A stretch of 64,000 nucleotides of DNA from Gallaecimonas sp045291545 (GTDB taxonomy: Bacteria > Pseudomonadota > Gammaproteobacteria > Enterobacterales > Gallaecimonadaceae). The position numbers and the translations under genes were made by a program. Below are positions 1-7,732 of this stretch, in pieces. Numbering within the stretch: the first letter of the stretch is position 1; every line of letters begins with the position of its first letter. The stretch lies in the NCBI RefSeq assembly GCF_045291545.1, contig NZ_CP149514.1, positions 1,922,001 through 1,986,000 of the forward strand, written 5' to 3'. A model generated the notes under the pieces. The model did no database searches, was not told the DNA's origin, and saw only the letters and a list, made by a program, of their open reading frames with translations.

Positions 1-1639
1 CGGTGTGGCGTTGGCAGAAAACCGGCCGGTGTTTGCTCTGGAGGTGGTGCCAGAGCAGGTTAAAAACCTCAATGAAGCCCTCGGGCAGCTGGCAAAACTG
101 CTCGATATCGATGACGACACGCTGGATGATTTTCGCGAGTCCTTACACGGTGTGCGCCGCTTTAAAAAGCTGCCGGTACTGGACGAAATGACGGAAAAGC
201 AGGTGGCGCAGTTTTCAGTTAACCAGTACAAATTTCCCGGTTTCAGTGTCGAAGCACGGCTGAAGCGCTTTTACCCCTATGGCAAGGCTCTGACCCATGT
301 GTTGGGCTATGTTTCGCGCATCAATGACCGCGATCTGCAAGCAATTGACAAGGAAGGCGAGACTTCCAACTACGCGGCTACTCATGAAATTGGCAAGCAG
401 GGTATTGAAAAGTACTATGAGAACCTGCTGCACGGCACCGTTGGCTACATGGAAGTGGAGGTGAACAACCGTGGCCGGGTGATCCGCACCCTGCACTTCA
501 AGCCGCCGGTACCTGGCAAAGACATTTATCTTAACTTGGATCTGGCGCTGCAGCTCAAAGCCCATGATCTACTCAAGGGCCACCGCGGCGCCATTGTCGC
601 TATCGATCCCCAAGACGGCGGTATTCTGGCCATGGCCAGCGCCCCCTCCTATGACCCGAACCTGTTCGTAAAAGGCATTTCCAGCAAGAATTACAACAAA
701 CTGCTGCACTCACCGGACAAGCCGCTTATTAACCGGGCCACTCAAGGCCGTTACCCGCCGGCCTCTACCGTCAAGCCCTTCCTAGCACTAGCTGGCTTGG
801 AAGAAAAAGTAATCACCCCGCAAACCACCATCTGGGACCCTGGCTATTTCGAGCTGCCGGATGTCAAGCACAAATGGCGCGACTGGCTGCCCTGGGGCCA
901 CGGCCGGGTAGATCTGAAACGGGCCATTGCCGAGTCCTGCGACACTTATTTTTACGAATTGGCCCTGAAGCTGGGGATTGATCGCATCCACAACTGGATG
1001 AGCAAATTTGGCTTTGGGCAGTTATCCGGCATTGATATACACGAAGAAACCCAGGGCATCATGCCGTCGCAGCAGTGGAAGGCAAAACGCTTCCACCAAC
1101 CCTGGTATGCCGGCGACACCATTCCCATTGGGATCGGCCAGAGTTACTGGACCGTCACACCGGTACAGCTGGCCACCGCCACCACCATCATGGCCGACGC
1201 CGGCCGTTACTATGTACCACGGTTGCTGCGAGCCATTGGCGATCATAAAAACATCAAGCAAGTGCCGCCGGTGCAGCGTCAGGCTGTCAATGGCAGTGCC
1301 GCCCACTGGCAAGACGTGGAAAACGCCATGCACCGTACCGTTGCCAACCCCTCTGGTTCTGCGCACCGGGCTTTTCTGGGGACGCCCTATCAGGCCGCCG
1401 GTAAAACCGGTACTGCGCAGGTGATAAGCATCGGCCAGGGTGAAAAGTACGACGCCCACAAGGTCGCCGTGCGCCACCGCGATAACGCCATGTACATCGG
1501 TTATGCGCCATTTGCCCACCCGGAGATTGCCGTCACCGTGGCACTGGAAAACATCATTGGCGGCGGCGGCTCGGTAGCGGCGCCACTGGCCCGCCAGGTC
1601 ATGGACCAATACCTGATCAAAGAAGGAGGCGGCAAATGA
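1..1639 (+). CDS. mrdA: Penicillin-binding protein 2, elongasome transpeptidase (5' end outside window)
   Basis: Class B penicillin-binding protein that cross-links peptidoglycan during cell elongation; it works with RodA in the inner membrane and periplasm. The frame is open from base 2, and the first visible residues align about 80 residues into E. coli PBP2, so the membrane anchor and true start lie upstream of the window. The transpeptidase domain is intact: SxxK (STVK, nt 764-775), an SCD triad in AESCDTYFYE, and KTG at nt 1403-1411. The stop overlaps the rodA start by 4 bp (ATGA), indicating translational coupling. Identity rests on near-continuous similarity to E. coli MrdA. Confidence 0.96.
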   Translation, partial: GVALAENRPVFALEVVPEQVKNLNEALGQLAKLLDIDDDTLDDFRESLHGVRRFKKLPVLDEMTEKQVAQFSVNQYKFPGFSVEARLKRFYPYGKALTHVLGYVSRINDRDLQAIDKEGETSNYAATHEIGKQGIEKYYENLLHGTVGYMEVEVNNRGRVIRTLHFKPPVPGKDIYLNLDLALQLKAHDLLKGHRGAIVAIDPQDGGILAMASAPSYDPNLFVKGISSKNYNKLLHSPDKPLINRATQGRYPPASTVKPFLALAGLEEKVITPQTTIWDPGYFELPDVKHKWRDWLPWGHGRVDLKRAIAESCDTYFYELALKLGIDRIHNWMSKFGFGQLSGIDIHEETQGIMPSQQWKAKRFHQPWYAGDTIPIGIGQSYWTVTPVQLATATTIMADAGRYYVPRLLRAIGDHKNIKQVPPVQRQAVNGSAAHWQDVENAMHRTVANPSGSAHRAFLGTPYQAAGKTGTAQVISIGQGEKYDAHKVAVRHRDNAMYIGYAPFAHPEIAVTVALENIIGGGGSVAAPLARQVMDQYLIKEGGGK

Positions 1640-2733
1640 ACGATAACCGTAGCTGGCTCAACCGCCTGCACATTGATGGCTGGTTACTGCTGTTTTTGCT
1701 GTGTCTGATGGGCGTCAGCCTGGTGGTGGTGTACTCCGCCTCCGGCCAGGATATGGCGATGATGGAGCGACAGCTTATCCGTTTGTGCCTGGCACTCGGG
1801 GTGATGTTTGTGCTGGCGCAGATCCCCCCTGATGTTTACAAACGCTGGGCACTGCCGCTGTATCTGGGCGGCACATTGATGCTGGTTATCGTGCTGGTTG
1901 CCGGTGATGTGGGCAAAGGCGCCCAACGCTGGCTGGACTTGGGCTTCATGCGCTTTCAGCCTTCGGAGGTGATGAAGCTGGCAGTGCCGATGATGGTGGC
2001 CTATTACTTGGCCAGGCACCCTCTGCCGCCCACTTTTATGCAACTCTTCAAAGGCTTGGTGCTGGTATTGGTGCCAACCCTGCTGATCGCCAAACAGCCC
2101 GATCTGGGTACCGCTATCCTGATTGCCGCCTCCGGGGTTTTTGTGCTGTTTTTATCCGGTATGCGCTGGCGCTTGGTAGTGGCCGCCATGGCTGCTGTTG
2201 GCGCCTTTTTACCGGTATTGTGGTTCTTTTTGATGAAAGACTACCAACGCCAGCGGGTACTGACCTTTTTGAATCCGGAGTCCGATCCGCTGGGGGCCGG
2301 TTACCACATTATTCAGTCAAAAATCGCCATTGGTTCTGGCGGTCTCTGGGGCAAGGGCTGGCTGCATGGCACCCAGTCACAGCTGGAGTTTTTACCCGAA
2401 CGCCACACCGACTTTATTTTTGCCGTACTGAGCGAAGAGTTTGGTCTGGTTGGCGTGTCATGCCTGTTGCTGCTGTACCTGGCTATCATCACCCGTGGCC
2501 TGTATATCTCGACGCAAGCACAAACCGCATTCAGCCGGCTGTTAGGTGGCGCCATTATGCTGACCTTCTTCGTGTATGTGTTTGTCAACATCGGCATGGT
2601 GTCAGGTATGTTGCCAGTAGTAGGGGTTCCCCTGCCGTTGGTCTCGTATGGGGGTACTTCCATGGTGACGCTGATGGCCGGATTTGGCATGCTGATGGCC
2701 ATACACACGCACAAACGTCTGCTGCACAGTTAA
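1636..2733 (+). CDS. rodA: RodA peptidoglycan glycosyltransferase (SEDS family)
   Basis: SEDS-family polytopic membrane protein that polymerises lipid II glycan strands for side-wall growth, paired with PBP2. The 365 residues are almost entirely hydrophobic segments, about ten helices. Family-typical stretches include QPDLGTA, ERHTDFIFAV and the C-terminal PLPLVSYGGTS. Length is close to E. coli RodA (370). The start is set by a GGAGG ribosome-binding site and by overlap with the mrdA stop. It is the second gene of the elongation operon. Confidence 0.96.
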   Translation: MNDNRSWLNRLHIDGWLLLFLLCLMGVSLVVVYSASGQDMAMMERQLIRLCLALGVMFVLAQIPPDVYKRWALPLYLGGTLMLVIVLVAGDVGKGAQRWLDLGFMRFQPSEVMKLAVPMMVAYYLARHPLPPTFMQLFKGLVLVLVPTLLIAKQPDLGTAILIAASGVFVLFLSGMRWRLVVAAMAAVGAFLPVLWFFLMKDYQRQRVLTFLNPESDPLGAGYHIIQSKIAIGSGGLWGKGWLHGTQSQLEFLPERHTDFIFAVLSEEFGLVGVSCLLLLYLAIITRGLYISTQAQTAFSRLLGGAIMLTFFVYVFVNIGMVSGMLPVVGVPLPLVSYGGTSMVTLMAGFGMLMAIHTHKRLLHS

Positions 2734-2743
2734 CGGAGTTGCA

Positions 2744-3685
2744 ATGGCAAAATGGACCTGGCTGCTACCGGCCCTCGTGACCTTTCCGACCCTGGCGGCA
2801 TTGCCTCAGGACAAAGCTGCTGAACTGGCCAAACTGTCCGGGCTCAGTGCAGCGCGGGTGCAGCAGATGATGACCGGCGTACAAAAACGCCCGGCCATCC
2901 TAAAAGCCATCAGCACCCCCTGGGAAGCCAAACCCTGGTATCAGTACCGAGCGCTGTTTCTGACCCAAAAACGGATCAACGAAGGGCTGGCTTTCTGGCA
3001 ACAACACCAGGCATTACTGGCCAAGGCACAAGCCACCTATCAGGTACCGGCCTCGGTTATCGTCGCCATTATTGGTGTAGAAACCTACTATGGCCGCCAC
3101 ATGGGCACCTATCCGGTGCGCGATGCACTCTATACGCTGGGTTTTTATTACCCCAAACGCAGTGCCTTTTTCTTCAAAGAGTTGGGTCAATACCTGAAAC
3201 TGGCTGACCAGCAACAGTGGCAGCAAAGTCCCAATGGCAGTTACGCCGGCGCCATGGGCATGGGGCAGTTTATTCCTTCCAGTTACCAGCATTACGCCGT
3301 CGATTTTGACCATGACGGCAAACGCGATCTGTTCTCCAGCCCCGCCGATGCGATTGGCTCTGTTGCCAATTACTTCCATGAACACCACTGGCGCATGGGC
3401 GAGCCGGTACTGGCGGCAGCAACAGTACAATCACCACCAACGCTCGATAACAAGCTGGAACTGAATAGCACCCTGGCAGCGCTGAAAAAGCAAGGTGTCA
3501 CCGCCGCGATCGCAGTCAACGACAGCACACCGGCACGGCTGTTTGCCTTTAAAACCGCCAACGGCACTGATTACCAGTTGGGCTTTCATAACTTCTATGT
3601 GATCACCCGCTACAACCGCTCACCACTTTATGCTCGGGCAGTCTGGCAATTGGCTCAGGCCCTGGAACAACACCATGCTGGCTAG
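2744..3685 (+). CDS. mltB: Lytic murein transglycosylase B
   Basis: Periplasmic lytic transglycosylase that cleaves glycan strands of peptidoglycan, leaving 1,6-anhydromuramic ends. The catalytic glutamate lies in GVETYYGRHMG (about residue 108), and the MltB-specific GAMGMGQFIPSSY and DAIGSVANYF segments are present. The N-terminus is a signal peptide ending near TLAA but has no lipobox cysteine, unlike E. coli MltB, so a soluble periplasmic form is expected. A CGGAG ribosome-binding site supports the start. It lies 10 bp after rodA and its 3' end overlaps rlpA by 11 bp. Confidence 0.93.
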   Translation: MAKWTWLLPALVTFPTLAALPQDKAAELAKLSGLSAARVQQMMTGVQKRPAILKAISTPWEAKPWYQYRALFLTQKRINEGLAFWQQHQALLAKAQATYQVPASVIVAIIGVETYYGRHMGTYPVRDALYTLGFYYPKRSAFFFKELGQYLKLADQQQWQQSPNGSYAGAMGMGQFIPSSYQHYAVDFDHDGKRDLFSSPADAIGSVANYFHEHHWRMGEPVLAAATVQSPPTLDNKLELNSTLAALKKQGVTAAIAVNDSTPARLFAFKTANGTDYQLGFHNFYVITRYNRSPLYARAVWQLAQALEQHHAG

Positions 3686-4490
3686 AACGCTGCTGGCACT
3701 GGCGGTACTGCTGTTGGCGGGCTGTGCCAGCTCTGGCAGCAGCGGCGGCCGCTACGCCCAGCGTCACGACGCTTACCCGGCTACCGCGCCGGATGTCAGC
3801 ACCGTGCAAAACGCCACCGTGACGGACGAGCCTTACAGCAAACAAGGCAACAAGGACTATCGGCTGCGAGGCCAGTCCTACAGCATTATTCGCCACCCCA
3901 TCGGCTTTACCCAGGTCGGTTACGCTTCCTGGTATGGCACAAAATTTCATGGCTACCATACCGCCAATGGCGAAACCTATGACATGTACGCCATGACCGC
4001 CGCCCATAAGCGGCTGCCATTGCCCAGTTTTGTGCGGGTAACTAACCTCGCCAATGGCAAACAGGTGGTGGTGCGCGTCAATGACCGTGGTCCCTTTCAT
4101 CCCGGGCGGATCATTGATTTGTCTTATGCTGCCGCTTATAAGCTCGACATGCTGAAAAGTGGCACCGCCAAAGTGCGTATTGAGGTTGTTAGCGCACCGG
4201 AAAAAGAAACGGTACTGGCGCCTATCAAAGCGCAGCGGCCGATTTTTGTGCAGGTCATCGCCAGCCGTGACCGCCAGCGCGCCAATGCCCTGGGTAGCCG
4301 CTACGCCGACTTGGTACACAGCCGCTACCAGCTCAGCGAACAAGATGGTCTGTACAAGGTGCAGCTCGGGCCATTAAAAGACGAACTGGCGGCTGAGCAG
4401 TTGATCGAAAAGCTCAAATCCCTGGGGATCGGCAAACCCTTTAAGGTTTATGCGGAACCTCAAAGCACCACTGGGGTCAACAACCCTTGA
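3675..4490 (+). CDS. rlpA: RlpA-type septal/peptidoglycan lipoprotein
   Basis: Outer-membrane lipoprotein with a double-psi beta-barrel and a C-terminal SPOR domain. In some species (Pseudomonas) RlpA is a lytic transglycosylase acting on denuded glycans; in E. coli it localises to the septum. The start at 3675 is chosen because it gives a signal peptide ending in the lipobox LLAGC, although an in-frame start exists 45 bp upstream. The barrel (about residues 85-165) contains YASWYGTKFHGYHTANGE and VRVNDRGPF. The SPOR domain is about residues 190-265. It is embedded between mltB and dacA, the usual context. Confidence 0.93.
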   Translation: MLARTLLALAVLLLAGCASSGSSGGRYAQRHDAYPATAPDVSTVQNATVTDEPYSKQGNKDYRLRGQSYSIIRHPIGFTQVGYASWYGTKFHGYHTANGETYDMYAMTAAHKRLPLPSFVRVTNLANGKQVVVRVNDRGPFHPGRIIDLSYAAAYKLDMLKSGTAKVRIEVVSAPEKETVLAPIKAQRPIFVQVIASRDRQRANALGSRYADLVHSRYQLSEQDGLYKVQLGPLKDELAAEQLIEKLKSLGIGKPFKVYAEPQSTTGVNNP

Positions 4491-4539
4491 TGGCTTTGCT
4501 ACCCTAATCCCATTTGAAAAAAAGAAGACGATATCACTC

Positions 4540-5691
4540 ATGCGTAACGCGTTGCTCTCTATTGGCCTCATTGCCGCTTTTACTGCTCAGGCAGATGTGA
4601 TTATTCCCCAGGCGCCGAAAGTTGACGCCAAAGCCTATGTACTGATGGATTACCACACCGGTAAAATTTTGGCCGAATACAATGGTGATAAACGTCTGCC
4701 ACCGGCCTCATTGACCAAAATGATGACCAGTTACGTCATCGGTAAGGAAATCAAGGACGGGCGCATTCACCGCAGTGACATGGTGACCATTTCGAAAAAC
4801 GCCTGGGCCAAGAACTTCCCTGAGTCTTCCAAGATGTTCATTGAAGTGGGCACCCAGGTCAGTGTTGGTGAGCTTAACAAGGGCATCATCATCGACTCGG
4901 GTAATGACGCCTGTGTGGCCATGGCCGAATACATTGCCGGCACCGTCGGCGGCTTTGCCGACCTGATGAACGCTGAAGCCAAGAAACTGGATCTCACCGA
5001 AACGCACTTCGTCAACCCACATGGCCTGCCTGATCCGCAGCATTACTCGTCAGCCCGTGATATGGCCCGCCTCGGTGCGGCATTGATCCGTGACCTGCCA
5101 GACGAATATAAAATCTACTCCGATCAATCCTTTACCTACAACGGCATCAAGCAGTACAACCGTAACGCACTGCTCCATGACCCGTCGATGAATGTTGACG
5201 GTATTAAAACCGGGCACCTTTCTGAAGTGGGGTATTCACTGGTCGCTTCCGCGGTTAAAGACAACATGCGCCTGGTTTCTGCCGTCATCGGCACCCCGTC
5301 CAATGACGCTCGCCGGGATATTTCCAAAGAGCTGCTGAACTGGGGTTTCCGCTTTTTTGAAACCGTAACCCCCTTTAAAGCCGGCCAGCAGTTTGCTGAA
5401 CAACCGATCTACATGGGTGACAAAAACAGCGTCAAACTGGGTGTACTCAAAAGCGCCATGGTGACAGTGCCTCGTGGCAGCGCCAAGGATCTGAAAGCCG
5501 ACTTCAAACTGGACAAGATCCTCAAAGCGCCGCTGGCCAAAGGCCAGAAAGTTGGCACCCTGTACCTCAAGCTGGATGGCAAAGACATCGGCCAGTACCC
5601 GCTGGTGTCACTGGAAGAAGTCAAACAGGGCAGCTGGTTCTCACGACTGGTGGATTACTTCAAGCTGCTGTTCAAGAGCTGGTTCAACTGA
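4540..5691 (+). CDS. dacA: D-alanyl-D-alanine carboxypeptidase, PBP5 type
   Basis: Class C penicillin-binding protein that trims the terminal D-Ala from pentapeptide stems on the periplasmic face of the inner membrane. All three active-site motifs are visible: SLTK, SGN (in IIDSGNDAC) and KTG (in GIKTGHLSE). The C-terminus (WFSRLVDYFKLLFKSWF) is the amphipathic helix that anchors PBP5/6 proteins to the membrane. The start at 4540 gives a normal signal peptide ending TAQA; an upstream in-frame ATG would overlap rlpA and add an unrelated leader. A compact terminator follows. Confidence 0.95.
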   Translation: MRNALLSIGLIAAFTAQADVIIPQAPKVDAKAYVLMDYHTGKILAEYNGDKRLPPASLTKMMTSYVIGKEIKDGRIHRSDMVTISKNAWAKNFPESSKMFIEVGTQVSVGELNKGIIIDSGNDACVAMAEYIAGTVGGFADLMNAEAKKLDLTETHFVNPHGLPDPQHYSSARDMARLGAALIRDLPDEYKIYSDQSFTYNGIKQYNRNALLHDPSMNVDGIKTGHLSEVGYSLVASAVKDNMRLVSAVIGTPSNDARRDISKELLNWGFRFFETVTPFKAGQQFAEQPIYMGDKNSVKLGVLKSAMVTVPRGSAKDLKADFKLDKILKAPLAKGQKVGTLYLKLDGKDIGQYPLVSLEEVKQGSWFSRLVDYFKLLFKSWFN

Positions 5692-5723
5692 ACTTGAATT
5701 TCACTGCTCCGACCCCATCTTAC

Positions 5724-5745
5724 AAGGCGCCTACGGGCGCCTTTT
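5724..5745 (+). terminator. Terminator after dacA
   Basis: Perfect 8-bp stem AAGGCGCC / GGCGCCTT with a TACG tetraloop, followed by TT. The short T-run suggests partial termination, so ybeD-lipB-lipA may be reached by read-through. Confidence 0.7.
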
Positions 5746-5795
5746 CGATGAATTTCTGATACACTGTGCGCCCTCGCACGGCCGGGAGTAGTAGC

Positions 5796-6059
5796 ATGCA
5801 GACCGAATTTGATAAATACCTCGAGTTTCCCTGCCAGTTTCCTTTCAAGGTACTGGGACAGGCCCATGACGAGCTGGTCGATACGGTGCTGGCGGTGGTG
5901 CAACAACACGCCCCTGGTGACTATTCCCCCACTGTGCGCCCCAGCGCCAAAGGTACCTATTTTTCCGTGACCGTACAGGTAACGGTAACCTCCAAAGAGC
6001 ACGTTGAAACCCTTTATCAGGCACTGGGCGATATTGAGAGCGTCAAATATGTGCTCTGA
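5796..6059 (+). CDS. ybeD: YbeD/DUF493 family protein
   Basis: Small 87-residue protein of the DUF493/YbeD family, an ACT-like fold proposed to be regulatory and of unknown function. The start at 5796 gives exactly the E. coli YbeD length; conserved stretches are FPCQFPFKVLGQA and HAPGDYSPTVRPSAKG. It sits between dacA and lipB, as in E. coli, and its end overlaps lipB by 11 bp. That suggests coupled expression with lipoate synthesis. Confidence 0.92.
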   Translation: MQTEFDKYLEFPCQFPFKVLGQAHDELVDTVLAVVQQHAPGDYSPTVRPSAKGTYFSVTVQVTVTSKEHVETLYQALGDIESVKYVL

Positions 6060-6702
6060 TTTGCGTGTTCGCCGCCTCGGGCGCCAGGGTTATCAGGGCG
6101 TCTGGGATGCCATGAAGCATTACACCGACCATCGCGGCCCGGACAGTGCTGACGAGCTATGGCTAGTTGAACACGAGCCGGTATTTACCCAGGGCCAAGC
6201 CGGCAAAGCAGAGCACCTGTTGATGCCTGGTGATATTCCGGTGGTGCAAGTTGACCGTGGTGGCCAGGTAACCTACCACGGCCCTGGCCAGCAGGTATTG
6301 TACGTACTACTGGACTTACGCCGGCGCAAACTTGGTGTGCGCGAGCTGGTCAGTCATATCGAAGAAGCAGTAGTGGCAACATTACGCCATTTCGGTGTCG
6401 ACAGCGCTCCCCGTGCCGATGCCCCCGGCGTTTACGTTGGCGAGCAAAAAATCTGTTCGCTGGGCCTGCGGGTACGCCGTGGTTGCTCCTTTCATGGCCT
6501 GGCACTGAATATCAACATGGATCTGAGCCCCTTTTTGCGCATCAATCCCTGCGGCTATGCCGGCATGGAAATGACGCAGCTCAGCGCCTTTCATCCTTCG
6601 GCCAGCCTGAATGAGGTTGAGCCGGTTCTGGTGGCCGCCCTGGCCGAACGACTGGGCTTTGACCACTGGACCTACACTGACGGACTGGACCACCTGTTAT
6701 GA
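6049..6702 (+). CDS. lipB: Octanoyl-[ACP]:protein N-octanoyltransferase
   Basis: Transfers octanoate from octanoyl-ACP to the lipoyl domains of 2-oxoacid dehydrogenases and GcvH, the first step of lipoate assembly in the cytoplasm. Visible signatures are RGGQVTYHGPGQQV, the lysine in GEQKICSLGLR and the nucleophilic cysteine in INPCGYAGMEM. The start at 6049 gives 217 residues, matching E. coli LipB (213). The longer frame from 6004 would run through ybeD. It ends in a 4-bp ATGA overlap with lipA. Confidence 0.95.
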   Translation: MCSDLRVRRLGRQGYQGVWDAMKHYTDHRGPDSADELWLVEHEPVFTQGQAGKAEHLLMPGDIPVVQVDRGGQVTYHGPGQQVLYVLLDLRRRKLGVRELVSHIEEAVVATLRHFGVDSAPRADAPGVYVGEQKICSLGLRVRRGCSFHGLALNINMDLSPFLRINPCGYAGMEMTQLSAFHPSASLNEVEPVLVAALAERLGFDHWTYTDGLDHLL

Positions 6703-7664
6703 GTAAAACCGTACGTATCGAACCGGGTGTCAAACTCCGGGACGCCGACAAAATGGCGCTGATCCCGGTGAAGGTGATGCCATCCGAACCCAAGCAAATG
6801 CTCAGAAAACCGGACTGGCTGCGGGTCAAACTGCCGGCCAGCACGCAACGTATCGAAGACATCAAGGGGGCTATGCGTAAGCATGGCCTGCACTCGGTGT
6901 GTGAGGAAGCCTCCTGCCCCAACCTGTCTGAGTGTTTTAATCACGGTACTGCCACCTTCATGATCCTTGGTGCCATCTGTACCCGCCGTTGCCCGTTCTG
7001 CGACGTGGCCCACGGCCGGCCACTGCCCCCGGATCCACAAGAGGCTGAGAAGCTGGGCCAAACCATCCGTGATATGAAACTGCGTTATGTGGTGATCACC
7101 TCCGTTGACCGTGATGACTTGCGTGACGGCGGTGCCCAGCATTTTGCCGACTGTATCAAGGCCATTCGCAAATACAGCCCGGATATTAAAATCGAAATCC
7201 TGGTACCGGATTTTCGTGGTCGTATGGACGTGGCACTGGATATTCTCAGCGAAACACCACCGGATGTGTTTAACCACAATCTGGAAAACGTGCCGCGCCT
7301 ATATAAGCAGGTACGCCCCGGCGCCAACTATGAATGGTCACTGGAGCTGCTCAAGCGCTTTAAGGAACGCAATCCGGATATTCCGACCAAGTCAGGGCTG
7401 ATGATGGGCCTGGGCGAGGAAAATGACGAAATTCGTCAGGTGATGCAGGACTTGCGTGACCACGGCGTAACCATGCTGACCCTTGGCCAGTATCTGCAAC
7501 CGAGCCGCCACCACCTGCCGGTTGCCCGTTACGTACCTCCGGCAGAGTTTGACGAGCTGCATGACGACGCCATGGCCATGGGCTATGAGCATGCCGCCTG
7601 TGGCCCGCTGGTGCGCTCCAGCTATCACGCTGACAAGCAAGCCGCAGGCGAAGAGGTTAAATAA
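6699..7664 (+). CDS. lipA: Lipoyl synthase (radical SAM)
   Basis: Inserts two sulfur atoms into protein-bound octanoate to make lipoyl groups. It carries the radical-SAM cluster motif CTRRCPFC and the auxiliary, sacrificial cluster motif (CEEASCPNLSEC, about residues 68-79). The C-terminal RSSYHAD serine that caps the auxiliary cluster is also present. At 321 residues it equals E. coli LipA. It is translationally coupled to lipB and is the last gene of the operon; a strong bidirectional terminator follows. Confidence 0.96.
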   Translation: MSKTVRIEPGVKLRDADKMALIPVKVMPSEPKQMLRKPDWLRVKLPASTQRIEDIKGAMRKHGLHSVCEEASCPNLSECFNHGTATFMILGAICTRRCPFCDVAHGRPLPPDPQEAEKLGQTIRDMKLRYVVITSVDRDDLRDGGAQHFADCIKAIRKYSPDIKIEILVPDFRGRMDVALDILSETPPDVFNHNLENVPRLYKQVRPGANYEWSLELLKRFKERNPDIPTKSGLMMGLGEENDEIRQVMQDLRDHGVTMLTLGQYLQPSRHHLPVARYVPPAEFDELHDDAMAMGYEHAACGPLVRSSYHADKQAAGEEVK

Positions 7665-7691
7665 CCCAAAAGGTTACCATCTAGAAGCAGT

Positions 7692-7718
7692 AAAAAAGCG
7701 CCCCAGGGGCGCTTTTTT
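7692..7718. terminator. Bidirectional terminator between lipA and the S41 protease gene
   Basis: Inverted repeat with GCGCCC / GGGCGC at its core, flanked by six A on the left and six T on the right, so it can end transcription from both strands. It lies between the convergent lipA and S41 protease stops. Confidence 0.85.
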
Positions 7719-7732
7719 CGTTAGGTAGTTTA

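Noticed and set aside
4450..4540. Earlier dacA start at 4450
   Set aside because: It adds 30 residues ahead of a clear signal peptide and overlaps the end of rlpA.
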